Below, piece after piece: positions 26,226 to 35,096 of a stretch of DNA of 64,000 nt. Under the pieces are notes generated by a model, which was given only the letters and a program-made list of their open reading frames with translations, ran no database searches and was not told where the DNA came from. The stretch is from Marinicella marina (GTDB taxonomy: Bacteria; Pseudomonadota; Gammaproteobacteria; Xanthomonadales; Marinicellaceae): NCBI RefSeq assembly GCF_030065545.1, contig NZ_JASJNC010000008.1:62001-126000 (forward strand). The letters are read 5' to 3'. The position numbers and the translations under genes are program-made. Every line of letters starts with the position of its first letter. Positions within the stretch are counted from its first letter, which is position 1.

Positions 26226-26834
26226 TTATTTTTTAACCCACTGCCCTGAGGCGTTTTGATATGACCAACCTGACTTGGCTTGTCCAATCCACTGTTTAAC
26301 AAAAGCGGCTCTGATTTGTTCTTCCCACTCAGGGTGATTGTTGGCAATGGCCACTTCACGATATAAAGCTTCCCTGTCACGATTTTCATCTGCAACCACT
26401 TTTTTCAATGCTTGGCGGTCTTTCAAACCCAACTGACTGGCATCAATAACCTCAACCAGACCCGTGTTGGTAAATCCAATGACATTACTATCAAGATGAG
26501 ACCTCAACGATTGGCTCATGCGTTCTATCATCTTGTTCTTTAACGCTGTGATTGCTGGTGATGACAAAGTGATATCAGCTTGTGCATGTGCCGTTCCAAT
26601 GAACCAATTAATTGGATTAATCGCTGCTGCGATGCTGTGAACAGATACCTCATCAAAGACTGAAGACTGGTCATCTGTTGGTGTATCTGAATCTTCTCGG
26701 AGCACATCCTCCACAAACTCCTTGGCTGCTGATTCGACTTCGGCTGCTGGGAAATAGACATTGATTGTGACGCATGCTGCGACAAAAACAAAAGAACTGA
26801 GCAACATTGATTTTGACCATTTATTCATCATCAT
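26226..26834 (-). CDS. YdbL-like DUF1318 envelope lipoprotein
   Basis: Protein of 202 residues with a lipoprotein signal peptide ending VAAC (Cys21) followed by VTINVYFPAAEVESAA, a sequence typical of the YnbE/YdbL group. A linker with acidic residues leads to the DUF1318 domain (ITALKNKMIERMSQ, IGFTNTGLVEV, VVADENRDREALYREVA). In E. coli ydbL and ynbE form an operon with ydbH, which works in phospholipid transfer to the outer membrane. Here one protein carries both the lipid-anchored start and the DUF1318 part. A second AHAQA-type cleavage-like site occurs near residue 85. Three consecutive ATGs (26834, 26831, 26828) are possible starts. ydbH lies upstream in the same direction. Confidence 0.85.
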   Translation of the reverse strand: MMMNKWSKSMLLSSFVFVAACVTINVYFPAAEVESAAKEFVEDVLREDSDTPTDDQSSVFDEVSVHSIAAAINPINWFIGTAHAQADITLSSPAITALKNKMIERMSQSLRSHLDSNVIGFTNTGLVEVIDASQLGLKDRQALKKVVADENRDREALYREVAIANNHPEWEEQIRAAFVKQWIGQAKSGWSYQNASGQWVKK

Positions 26835-26918
26835 GACCTGTGTTTATTAAATAGCCACATTATACATTGGCATGATTAATCTAATCTGAATCTTTTTTCT
26901 AAATAAACCAGTATTCGG

Positions 26919-28871
26919 TCAGCCCTCGTAATTGGCATTCAGTAAACGACTAATGAATTCATCCCAATTGATTGAGCGCACATAACCAACAATATTGATA
27001 TTAGGAATACCTCCGCCCTCCACTATGGTGAATTGGTTGCTGGTATTTTTCATGCCACCTATTTCACAGACAGAATTGTGTAATTTACAGCTTAATTTGA
27101 TTTTACTGTATCGGAAGTCATCAAAAAATCGCAGGAAAGTTTTTGAAATAGCCCCTTGAATACCGCCCAGGGAGGAAATGTTATCTATCGCCCGTTGACT
27201 GATGGTTTGTTTGATACCCTTGGTTTTGACCGTATAAACTTCGGCATCTAATCGGTCTGTTTTCCAATTGGTGATTCTTAAACCGTTGATAATGCCGTTT
27301 AATTTGCCAGTAATCAAGCCAAAGCCAAATGTCTCGGTCAACAGAGACAAATCAAATCCCTTGAAATCAACATCTGCAGCAATCACCGGTGCCACGCCAA
27401 ACAGCCTTTCCATAGATAAATGATCAACCACCATTATTCCTTCAAATACATCTAAATTCAAAGCGCCCTGAAACTCAATGACTTCATCGTTCATACTCAT
27501 TCCAGGAATGATGCCACTGATTTTACCAGCCATCAGAGGCCAACCCATTTTGGCGGTAATCAAACGCAAAGATATGGGCCGTATGCTGGCTTTCATATTT
27601 AAACCCATGGCATCACTGAATAAATCATTCATCTGCCAATTTGTGACATCAATCGCACCATCAAAAACGGGGAAAGTATGTGGCCCAGAAAGTAAAAAGT
27701 CAGCGCCATTCAAACTGAATGCTGCTTCCGCTTGTTGCACTGGTAATCCAGCCAATTCAAGACTCTGCCATGCCAGCTTTGACTGTTCTGCTGCAGTCAG
27801 CTGCCAATTGACCCTACCTGTCAGTGATTCTGCACTGAGTTTGCGGCGCTCGTTCAACATGTACATGTCATTGAAATCAAATGCCACACCACTCAATGTT
27901 TGTTCTAACCATTGGGCATTTACGGCAAACTGTCCAGATAACTCGGTACCACCAAAACCATATATCCCTAAAATACCGGAGAGGATGTTTTGATTGAAAT
28001 GAAAGGCATCAAAAACATCGGCTTTGAGCTTTAGGTCACGCCACTGCATGATGTCATTGAAAAATAACTGCGCCTCAAGACTCAATGATTGTTGATTTTC
28101 TATGCCACCAATAAATTCATACCACTCCCCCAGCTGTTTGATTTCACCAGTCAATGCCAATGTGTATTGTGAAAAATCAACATACAATTCGTTCAACAGC
28201 ATTTCTCCTTGCGCAAGCTCAATACCGTACTGTAATGCTTTGTTGTTGAAGTTTGAGGTGAAATTCATCTCACCGCCCAGACCCGCAACAATAACATCAT
28301 CAGAATATTCATAATTCAGTCCACTGAATTGCAGTGGTGTGATGCTTGTAAGGCTCATACTCTCAACATCCAAAGCCAATGAGCCAGTCAATTTGGCATC
28401 AGGCAATACCACCCCAAATGGTTCCAGATGTTGTGACAATCTATCCTTGGCATTGAATTCAAACAAAACCATATTTAGCAGCGGGCTCGAAGAACTGGCT
28501 TCCACCAAAAGCTGCTGATTGAATGCCGATAAGCTGATGAACCAATCCCCTGATGCGAAGTTCACTTTCGTGCTTAAGGTCAGTTGGTGATTTTGCTGTT
28601 GATAATCAAATGAGAATGTCGCACTTTTACATTGGTGCAAAGGATAAAGACTGATGGCATCAGGACAAAAGTAATTGATTTTATTCAATACCGCTTTATC
28701 AACGTATGTCAGTGTTTCCATAGTGATCATTACACCACCTTGTTGTGACTGAATATCAAGCTCACTCAATTGCCATTTTTTTGCTTGGGTTGGCATACTA
28801 ATTAGCAGCATTGATAAACCAGAGGTAAGAAAAGCAATCACACAAAGCACTTGAGTTTTTGTGACAATCAA
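26919..28871 (-). CDS. YdbH-like AsmA-related envelope protein
   Basis: About 650 residues, with an N-terminal hydrophobic segment (VLCVIAFLTSGLSMLLISM) and a long beta-rich body. The C-terminal third matches YdbH/DUF-type proteins (FGFGLITGKLNGIINGLRI, GGIQGAISKTFLRFFDDF). The pair with the ydbL-like gene supports a role in bridging inner and outer membranes for phospholipid transport, as known for the E. coli YhdP/TamB/YdbH group. The E. coli protein is longer (about 880 residues). The open frame reaches an ATG at 28922, but that would overlap the divergent regulator. I therefore favour TTG at 28871; GTG at 28850 is also possible. Confidence 0.8.
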   Translation of the reverse strand: MIVTKTQVLCVIAFLTSGLSMLLISMPTQAKKWQLSELDIQSQQGGVMITMETLTYVDKAVLNKINYFCPDAISLYPLHQCKSATFSFDYQQQNHQLTLSTKVNFASGDWFISLSAFNQQLLVEASSSSPLLNMVLFEFNAKDRLSQHLEPFGVVLPDAKLTGSLALDVESMSLTSITPLQFSGLNYEYSDDVIVAGLGGEMNFTSNFNNKALQYGIELAQGEMLLNELYVDFSQYTLALTGEIKQLGEWYEFIGGIENQQSLSLEAQLFFNDIMQWRDLKLKADVFDAFHFNQNILSGILGIYGFGGTELSGQFAVNAQWLEQTLSGVAFDFNDMYMLNERRKLSAESLTGRVNWQLTAAEQSKLAWQSLELAGLPVQQAEAAFSLNGADFLLSGPHTFPVFDGAIDVTNWQMNDLFSDAMGLNMKASIRPISLRLITAKMGWPLMAGKISGIIPGMSMNDEVIEFQGALNLDVFEGIMVVDHLSMERLFGVAPVIAADVDFKGFDLSLLTETFGFGLITGKLNGIINGLRITNWKTDRLDAEVYTVKTKGIKQTISQRAIDNISSLGGIQGAISKTFLRFFDDFRYSKIKLSCKLHNSVCEIGGMKNTSNQFTIVEGGGIPNINIVGYVRSINWDEFISRLLNANYEG

Positions 28872-28907
28872 CTTATTCTTGGGGTGAAAGGACAATTTGG
28901 ATTCAAT

Positions 28908-29585
28908 ATGGATAAACCACATATTCTAGTGGTAGATGATAACCACATCAATCGACTTTTTTTTGAATCTTCAATTAAAAAGTTAGGTTTCGCAGTCAGT
29001 CATGTCAAAGATGGCTTTGCTGCCGTAGCGGCATGCGAAACACAACAGTTTGATTTGATTTTAATGGATATCAGAATGGATGGTATGGACGGCATCCAAT
29101 GCGCTGCGTTGATAAAGCAAATGAAGCAACACAGTAAGACCCCTATTCTGGCCGTCTCAGCGGAACCATTTGATCATTCTAACCAAGATAATTTCAAAGG
29201 CAGTTTGTTAAAACCTGTGACTCAAAAACAACTGCAAGCAAACTTGAATCAACATTTGAATAATGAACAAGTATTTGATCACCAACAAGCATTGAAAGTT
29301 TCCCACTTTGATGAGGAAATCGTACAAAAGCTCAGAACACTGTTGCTCGATCAGTTACCACAAGAACAGCTGAAAATTTCTACTGCCTATGAACAAAAGG
29401 ACTGGCAAAAAATGAATCAACTGCTGCACCAATTATTGGGTTCATCGAAAATATGTGGCGCAAGAATGCTCAGTACAAAGATTACTGAATTACAGGTATT
29501 CTTAAAAAAGGGAAAGGCTGTCAGTAGTGTTATGATGTCTGAATTAGACCAGGTCATTGATGCCACAATAGGCTTTAAATCTTAG
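28908..29585 (+). CDS. Free-standing receiver-HPt phosphorelay protein
   Basis: Protein of 225 residues with two domains and no DNA-binding or kinase domain. The receiver (about 1-120) has the acidic pair Asp10/Asp11 in VVDDNHINR, the phosphate acceptor Asp54 in LILMDIRMDG and the Lys of LLKPVT. The C-terminal HPt domain has His174 in LLHQLLGSSKICGA, matching the HPt signature. Such a pair normally forms the tail of a hybrid kinase like BarA. Standing alone it would relay phosphate between a kinase and regulator encoded elsewhere. The start is chosen at the ATG beginning MDKPHILVVDD. It is divergent from ydbH and convergent with ihfB, leaving three bases before the ihfB stop. Confidence 0.87.
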   Translation: MDKPHILVVDDNHINRLFFESSIKKLGFAVSHVKDGFAAVAACETQQFDLILMDIRMDGMDGIQCAALIKQMKQHSKTPILAVSAEPFDHSNQDNFKGSLLKPVTQKQLQANLNQHLNNEQVFDHQQALKVSHFDEEIVQKLRTLLLDQLPQEQLKISTAYEQKDWQKMNQLLHQLLGSSKICGARMLSTKITELQVFLKKGKAVSSVMMSELDQVIDATIGFKS

Positions 29586-29588
29586 CCT

Positions 29589-29897
29589 TCAGGTGCCAAC
29601 TTTGTCTTTGACTTGTTCTTTCAGGTCTTTACCTGGTTTAAAGTGAGGTGCATATTTTGCGCCCAATGGAACCGGTTCACCCGTCTTTGGATTACGACCC
29701 ATCCTCGGGTTACGCTGGCGCAAAGTAAAACTACCAAACCCTCTGATTTCGATGCGATCGCCATTGGCAATGGTTGCACTCATATGATTGATGATTTCTC
29801 TGACAGATAAACTGATATCAGATTTTGACAATTCACTGCCTTCGAATTGGGCAGCCAATATGTTGATGAGTTCTGAGCGTGTGATAGAATCTTTCAT
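29589..29897 (-). CDS. ihfB: Integration host factor subunit beta
   Basis: Nucleoid DNA-bending protein of 102 residues in the HU/IHF family. RSELINILA at the N-terminus, IEIRGFGSFTLRQRNPRMGRNPKTGE in the beta arms (cited here as positions about 55-80) and KYAPHFKPGKDL at the end favour IHF-beta over HU. The ATG at 29897 is used; a TTG nine bases upstream is also in frame. The order aroA-cmk, rpsA, ihfB is the classical gammaproteobacterial order. A strong terminator stands between rpsA and ihfB. Confidence 0.93.
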   Translation of the reverse strand: MKDSITRSELINILAAQFEGSELSKSDISLSVREIINHMSATIANGDRIEIRGFGSFTLRQRNPRMGRNPKTGEPVPLGAKYAPHFKPGKDLKEQVKDKVGT

Positions 29898-29950
29898 TGC
29901 AGTCAATTATAACTAAAGTATTGAAAATGAAAAGATAATTATTCCGGAAA

Positions 29951-29993
29951 AATAAAAAAAGGAACCGTTTTTATGTCAAACGGTTCCTTTTTA
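29951..29993 (-). terminator. Strong intrinsic terminator between rpsA and ihfB
   Basis: A perfect 15-bp stem (29956-29970 with 29978-29992; core GGAACCGTTT/AAACGGTTCC) has a 7-nt loop and T-rich flanks on both strands. It lies 27 bases after the rpsA stop. ihfB therefore needs its own promoter or read-through. Confidence 0.9.
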
Positions 29994-30019
29994 TGATTTT
30001 AAAAAAATCAGATTAAGTA

Positions 30020-31669
30020 TTAATCATCCAATTTTTCTTTCAGCAAATCGCCAAGGCTGGTTGTACCAGAGCTGCCTTTTTTGTATTCATTCAATACATC
30101 ATTCAACTCATCGCTTTCTTTCGCCTTGATTGAAAGTACCAACATTTTCTTACGACGATCCATTGAAACAAATTTTGCCTCAACTTCATCACCAACAGAA
30201 AGTACAGCACTGACATCATCAGTTCGCTCTTTGGCCACGTCAAACGCTTTAATCAGGCCATTAACGCCTTCTTCGAGTTCAACAACAGCTTCTTTCTCGT
30301 CAACCTCAATCACTTTACCAGTAACCAATGAACCTTTCGGGTTGTTAGCAACATACGAACCGAATGGATCTTGTGCCAATTGTTTGATACCCAGAGATAC
30401 ACGCTCTCTTTCAGCATCAATGATTAACACAGTGGCTTTAACTAAGTCACCTTTCTTGAAGTTTCTGATGGCAGTTTCGCCTGGCTCATTCCAAGAAATA
30501 TCCGATAAGTGAACCAAACCGTCAATACCACCCTCAAGACCAATGAAAATACCAAAGTCAGTGATGGATTTGATTTTGCCTTCAATCACGTCACCTTTCT
30601 GGGCATTTTCAGAGAAGATAACCCAAGGATTAGGCTTACATTGTTTCATACCTAAAGAAATGCGGCGTTTGTTTTCTTCGATTTCCAAAATACAAACTTC
30701 AACTTCGTCACCAGGCTGAACCACTTTGGCTGGGTTGATGTTTTTGTTGGTCCAATCAATTTCAGAAACGTGAACCAAACCTTCAATACCGTCTTCAATT
30801 TCAACGAAACAACCGTAATCAGTGATGTTTGTTACATTACCGAAGTGACGTGAACCCACAGGATGACGTCTTGACAAGTCTTTCCAAGGATCTTCGCCCA
30901 ATTGTTTCAAGCCCAGAGAAACACGCTGTTGTTCTTTATCGAACTTCAATACGCGAACTTCCAACTCTTGTCCAATTTCAACCACTTCAGATGGGTGGTT
31001 AACGCGTTTCCAAGACATGTCAGTGATATGCAACAAGCCATCGATACCGCCCAAGTCTAAGAAAGCACCGTAATCAGTCAAGTTCTTAACGATACCTTTA
31101 ACGATTACGCCATCTTCTAATGAGTCAAGCAACTTATCACGATCTTCAGAGTAATCAGATTCAACCACAGCACGACGTGAAACCACGACGTTGTTGCGTT
31201 TTTGGTCTAATTTAATGACTTTGAACTCCAGATCTTTACCTTCCAAGTAGCCTGGGTCACGTACTGGACGTACATCAACCAATGAACCTGGTAGGAAAGC
31301 CCTGATGTCTTTCAATTCAACAGTGAATCCACCGCGAACTTTAGATGTGATTTGACCAATAACAATTTGGTCTGTGTCCATAGCGATTTTCAATTGGTCC
31401 CATACCAGCATGCGCTTGGCTTTTTCACGAGACAATACGGTTTCGCCGAAACCATTTTCATATTTTTCCAGTGCCACTTCAACAACGTCGTCAATTTCAA
31501 CTTCATTGCCAAACTCTTCTAAAGGAATCACACCTTCAGATTTCAAACCTGCATCAACCACTGCAAAACCGTTTTCGATATCTACAACGATACCTTTTAC
31601 GATGGTGCCTGGGATGATGTTCTTACTGGACAGCTCGGATTCGAGCATTGCTTCAAAATTATCACTCAT
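30020..31669 (-). CDS. rpsA: 30S ribosomal protein S1
   Basis: RNA-binding ribosomal protein that helps bind mRNA to the 30S subunit, 549 residues against 557 in E. coli. Six S1 OB-fold repeats can be followed, for example [56 protein letters not shown] and [18 protein letters not shown]. Each ends near a VSLG-type motif. GGAAA lies upstream of the start. It follows the aroA-cmk gene by 96 bp, and that gap contains hairpins that may mediate S1 autoregulation. Confidence 0.97.
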   Translation of the reverse strand: MSDNFEAMLESELSSKNIIPGTIVKGIVVDIENGFAVVDAGLKSEGVIPLEEFGNEVEIDDVVEVALEKYENGFGETVLSREKAKRMLVWDQLKIAMDTDQIVIGQITSKVRGGFTVELKDIRAFLPGSLVDVRPVRDPGYLEGKDLEFKVIKLDQKRNNVVVSRRAVVESDYSEDRDKLLDSLEDGVIVKGIVKNLTDYGAFLDLGGIDGLLHITDMSWKRVNHPSEVVEIGQELEVRVLKFDKEQQRVSLGLKQLGEDPWKDLSRRHPVGSRHFGNVTNITDYGCFVEIEDGIEGLVHVSEIDWTNKNINPAKVVQPGDEVEVCILEIEENKRRISLGMKQCKPNPWVIFSENAQKGDVIEGKIKSITDFGIFIGLEGGIDGLVHLSDISWNEPGETAIRNFKKGDLVKATVLIIDAERERVSLGIKQLAQDPFGSYVANNPKGSLVTGKVIEVDEKEAVVELEEGVNGLIKAFDVAKERTDDVSAVLSVGDEVEAKFVSMDRRKKMLVLSIKAKESDELNDVLNEYKKGSSGTTSLGDLLKEKLDD

Positions 31670-31740
31670 TATTTATTTTCCGACAAACAAAATGAACTGT
31701 TTGTCTAAGTCATCTGCATCAGCTTGCCTGATGCTCGTTA
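31670..31740 (-). promoter_or_regulatory. rpsA leader with two stem-loops, possible S1 autoregulatory site
   Basis: On the minus strand the leader holds a 7-bp stem GCATCAG/CTGATGC (31716-31722 with 31728-31734). A second 7-bp stem GACAAAC/GTTTGTC (31682-31688 with 31699-31705) ends about 12 bases before the start codon, next to the GGAAA ribosome site. In E. coli the rpsA leader is a series of hairpins with a weak Shine-Dalgarno through which S1 represses its own translation. The match here is architectural only. Confidence 0.45.
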
Positions 31741-31768
31741 AAAAAAGTTCAAGAGACCTACTCTCTTA
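31741..31768 (-). terminator. Possible weak terminator at the end of aroA-cmk
   Basis: A 6-bp stem AAGAGA/TCTCTT (31751-31756 with 31762-31767) overlaps the stop codon and is followed on the minus strand by GAAC and six T residues. The stem is short and AT-rich, so read-through into rpsA is likely. Confidence 0.4.
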
Positions 31769-33769
31769 AATCTTTATGTGTTGCTCAATCAAACCAATGA
31801 TTTTCGCAAAAACTTCATCAATGCTGAGTTCACTGGTATCAATGACATGGGCATCGCTTGCTGGCACCAACGGTGCCACCTTTCGGCTAGAATCCCTATA
31901 ATCACGGGCTTCTATGTCCTCTAAAAGGTCGCGGATTTTAACATCAACCCCCTGCTCTTGCAATTGTTTGTGACGTCTTTTCGCTCTTTCTTTCGGATTT
32001 GCAGTTAAAAACACTTTTAAAGGCGCTGATTTGAACACCACAGTGCCCATATCGCGGCCATCTGCTATCAATCCTGGCGTTTGTTGAAAGTCTTTCTGAC
32101 GTTGCATCAAAGCCGCTCTGACTGCAGGTATAGGTGCTACTTTTGAGGCCATTTCACCACAAGCTTCACTGCGTAATTCTGCATTCACTGGAGTACCATC
32201 CAAGATGATGTTGGTGCCAGTTTTACCATCCACTGAAAACGTTAAATCTAAATGTTCAGCCAACTCAATCAATCGTTCTTCATCTGTGGCTTTGACTGTT
32301 GATTTCATCGCTTTGAGCGCCAGTGAGCGATATATCGCCCCAGAATCCAGTAAGTGCCAGTCGAGTTCTTTTGCCAGTAGTGCACTGATGGTACCTTTAC
32401 CAACACCTGATGGACCATCCACTGTGATCACAGGCACTGGCTGCTTGACGGCTATACCTAGGGCTGTGACCAAGTCGAAAAATTCAGGAAATGAGGTGCC
32501 GATGTTATGACAGCCGCGCACTGATATTTCTTGACCAGACGATAAAGCGCCAGCTAATAAGAAACTCATGGCACAACGGTGATCACCGTGACCGTCGACC
32601 ATACCACTGCCTAAAGTGCCACCCTTGATGATGGCCCCATCAGCCAGTTCCTCACAATCTATACCCAACAGATTCAAACCGTCTAACATCACTTTGATTC
32701 GATCACTTTCTTTGTGACGCAATTCTTCAGCACCAGTCAACTTGGTCTGCCCCGATGCAAAAGCTGCAGCTATAAATATGATTGGAAACTCATCAATGGC
32801 ACTGGGTATTAAATCATGCGGTATTTCAATGCCTTTCAATTCAGAGGACTGAACCCGAATGTCTGCAACAGGCTCACCAGCCTGGTCGCGCACATTTTCT
32901 AATGTAAGCTTACCACCCATGGCTTGAAGTATTTTTATCACGCCATCACGGGTTGGGTTGATACTGACGTTTTCAATAATGAAATCAGCTTTTGGATGAC
33001 ACAGTCCCAAAACCATAAAAAAAGCAGCAGATGAAATATCAGCAGGTACTTGTATGTTTTGGCCCTGTAACTGAGGCTGGCCTTTGACCCCAACAGTTAA
33101 ACCTTCAACCTCAACTTCAGCACCAAAGCCCGCCAACATGGTTTCGGTGTGATCTCTGGATTTTTTGGGTTCTGTCACGTTGGTTTTACCATCGGCATAC
33201 AAACCTGCAATCAATACGGCAGACTTTACTTGGGCGCTGGCAATTGGGCTGTTGTAATTAATGGCGTGAATCGCATTAACTGGATTAAATCTCAGTGGTG
33301 CAGTGTCATTATCAGAGGTGATGTTCGCGCCCATTGTTGTCAATGGTCTGATCACCCTGCCCATGGGCCTGATTGATAAAGATTCGTCACCAACCAAGGT
33401 ACTACTGAAATTTTGTGCTGCAAGCAAACCTGATAGCAGACGCATCGCTGTTCCTGCATTGCCACAATCCAATTCACCAGCACTTGCTTTCAAACCATGC
33501 AGCCCGACTCCAGATATCAAAACCTCATCACCCGCAGCAGTGATATCAACCCCCAGGTCTTGCATGATTTGCAGCGTAGCTAAACAATCTTCAGAACGCA
33601 AAAAACCACTGACGCGTGTTTCACCCTCAGCCAAAGCACCAAAAATAATCGATCGGTGTGAAATGGATTTATCACCAGGGACGGTAAAGCGCCCGTTCAG
33701 TTGTGTGGTTGTATTCAGACGGAAAACGTCTTTGGCATCAATTTCAGCCACAAACTTGGTCCATGACAT
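31766..33769 (-). CDS. aroA-cmk: Fused 3-phosphoshikimate 1-carboxyvinyltransferase / cytidylate kinase
   Basis: Single chain of 667 residues with two full enzymes. Residues about 1-438 are EPSP synthase of the shikimate pathway (VPGDKSISHRSIIFGALAEG, LDCGNAGTAMRLL, LRHKESDRI). Residues about 440-667 are cytidylate kinase, which phosphorylates CMP and dCMP (P-loop VDGPSGVGKGTIS, then ADGRDMGTVVF and ARDYRDS). The combined length matches the sum of the separate E. coli proteins, so the fusion is clean, joined by a short linker after GIAVKQP. The two genes are neighbours in many Gammaproteobacteria, and fused forms are known in some. The start overlaps the hisC stop by 26 bases; a GTG at 33751 is an alternative. 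Confidence 0.95.
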   Translation of the reverse strand: MSWTKFVAEIDAKDVFRLNTTTQLNGRFTVPGDKSISHRSIIFGALAEGETRVSGFLRSEDCLATLQIMQDLGVDITAAGDEVLISGVGLHGLKASAGELDCGNAGTAMRLLSGLLAAQNFSSTLVGDESLSIRPMGRVIRPLTTMGANITSDNDTAPLRFNPVNAIHAINYNSPIASAQVKSAVLIAGLYADGKTNVTEPKKSRDHTETMLAGFGAEVEVEGLTVGVKGQPQLQGQNIQVPADISSAAFFMVLGLCHPKADFIIENVSINPTRDGVIKILQAMGGKLTLENVRDQAGEPVADIRVQSSELKGIEIPHDLIPSAIDEFPIIFIAAAFASGQTKLTGAEELRHKESDRIKVMLDGLNLLGIDCEELADGAIIKGGTLGSGMVDGHGDHRCAMSFLLAGALSSGQEISVRGCHNIGTSFPEFFDLVTALGIAVKQPVPVITVDGPSGVGKGTISALLAKELDWHLLDSGAIYRSLALKAMKSTVKATDEERLIELAEHLDLTFSVDGKTGTNIILDGTPVNAELRSEACGEMASKVAPIPAVRAALMQRQKDFQQTPGLIADGRDMGTVVFKSAPLKVFLTANPKERAKRRHKQLQEQGVDVKIRDLLEDIEARDYRDSSRKVAPLVPASDAHVIDTSELSIDEVFAKIIGLIEQHIKI

Positions 33770-34859
33770 CGATCATGCGTTGCATTTCAGCTTCAGTACC
33801 AATGGTGATGCGCAAACAGTTAGGTAAGCCATAATTAGCAACGGGTCGGGTGATAACACCCAACTCAAGCATTTGTTGATAGACTGGCATGGCATCTTTA
33901 CCAAAATCTACCAAGATAAAATTACCTTTGGATGGTACATAACGCAAGCCCAAATCCTGACATTTGTCCTCTAACAATTGCATCCCTGCGGCGTTGACTT
34001 CCATTGATTTTTGTAAAAATCCCTCATCATCCAATGCGGCTGTGGCTGCTGCCAACGCCAATGAGTTGACATTGAATGGCTGTCTGATGCGATTTAAGAC
34101 GTTAGCAATATCCGGATGACTCAAACAATACCCGACCCTGAACCCAGCAAGGCCATAAGCCTTTGAGAAGGTACGGGTGATGACCAAATTTTCAAATTCT
34201 TGCAACCATTGGGTACCATCTACTCGCTCACCCTCGGACGAATATTCTAGGTATGCCTCATCCAAGACCATAATCACATGGTCAGGAACTTGTTTGATGA
34301 AATCATACAACTCTTCCTCACCCAAGTAAGAACCAGTTGGATTGTTTGGATTGGCAATGAAAATCATGCGGGTGTTTTCATTGATGGCGCTGTGCATCAA
34401 ATCCAAGTCACAACCCAATGGCGTGTTTGACTGCCAAGGCAGGGCTGGGATCATTTGATGTTCTGCACCCACTGCCTGAATGGCGATGGGATAAACCGCA
34501 AAGCTGTACTGCGAATAGATGGCATTGTGCTCAGGGCTCAAAAAGGCCTCGGCCAATAACACCAATACATCATTGGAGCCGTTACCCAAAGTGATACAGT
34601 CCATATCAACACCATGCTTTTCAGCCAATGCTTTTTTCAGCGCAAACCCATTACCATCTGGGTACAAGGCCAGTTCATCCATTTCTGACTTAATGGCCTC
34701 CATGGCTTTAGGACTGGGGCCCAATGGGTTTTCGTTAGACGCCAATTTAATGATGTTATCAATACCTAATTCGCGTTCTAATTCAGAGATGGGTTTGCCG
34801 GGGATGTATGGGTTTAATTTTTGCACACCGGGAACGGCCATTTTTTTGAAGTCTGTCAT
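33744..34859 (-). CDS. hisC: Histidinol-phosphate aminotransferase
   Basis: PLP enzyme of fold type I, 371 residues, acting in histidine synthesis and often also on aromatic amino acids. Features are KLASNENPLGPSPKA at the N-terminus, YPDGNG, the Asn in FIANPNNPTGSYLG, VLDEAYLEY and the PLP lysine in TRTFSKAYGLAGFRVGY. It lies upstream of aroA-cmk in a shikimate-type cluster (serC-pheA-hisC-aroA in many relatives), which suggests a contribution to phenylalanine/tyrosine synthesis. No other his genes are present. No Shine-Dalgarno is clear at the ATG. Confidence 0.93.
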   Translation of the reverse strand: MTDFKKMAVPGVQKLNPYIPGKPISELERELGIDNIIKLASNENPLGPSPKAMEAIKSEMDELALYPDGNGFALKKALAEKHGVDMDCITLGNGSNDVLVLLAEAFLSPEHNAIYSQYSFAVYPIAIQAVGAEHQMIPALPWQSNTPLGCDLDLMHSAINENTRMIFIANPNNPTGSYLGEEELYDFIKQVPDHVIMVLDEAYLEYSSEGERVDGTQWLQEFENLVITRTFSKAYGLAGFRVGYCLSHPDIANVLNRIRQPFNVNSLALAAATAALDDEGFLQKSMEVNAAGMQLLEDKCQDLGLRYVPSKGNFILVDFGKDAMPVYQQMLELGVITRPVANYGLPNCLRITIGTEAEMQRMIDVMDQVCG

Positions 34860-35016
34860 GCAATTATGGGCTGTTTTAGAAAGGCCATATTTTGCCTATT
34901 TGGCCGCCAGAAAGCAAGCAAAGCGCGGCTTAGATTGAAAAAGCGAAGTACTTAGTTTTATCCACAGCTACGCATTGTAAAGACACCAGCATAACCACGC
35001 TGAACACAAATCTCAA

Positions 35017-35063
35017 TTGACTTGACCAATGTCAATGTCAACAACTACAACCATGGATAAAAT
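35017..35063 (+). promoter_or_regulatory. FNR/Anr-type box and -10 element of hemN
   Basis: TTGAC-CAAT-GTCAA (35022-35035) is a perfect palindrome of the CRP/FNR kind (FNR consensus TTGAT-N4-ATCAA). It is bordered by a second TTGAC (35017-35021) and a second GTCAA (35037-35041). A -10-like TAAAAT lies at 35058-35063. The box centre falls about 41-42 bases before the implied start near 35070, the position used by FNR at class II activated promoters. hemN is a classical FNR/Anr target. Confidence 0.7.
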
Positions 35064-35096
35064 TCACCCACTCCAAACAACAACCAGTTAAGTCCA

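Noticed and set aside
29897-29911. TATAAT directly before ihfB as a promoter
   Set aside because: It is only 8-9 bases from the ATG with a poor -35. I mention it as a possibility in the terminator finding but do not list it as a feature.
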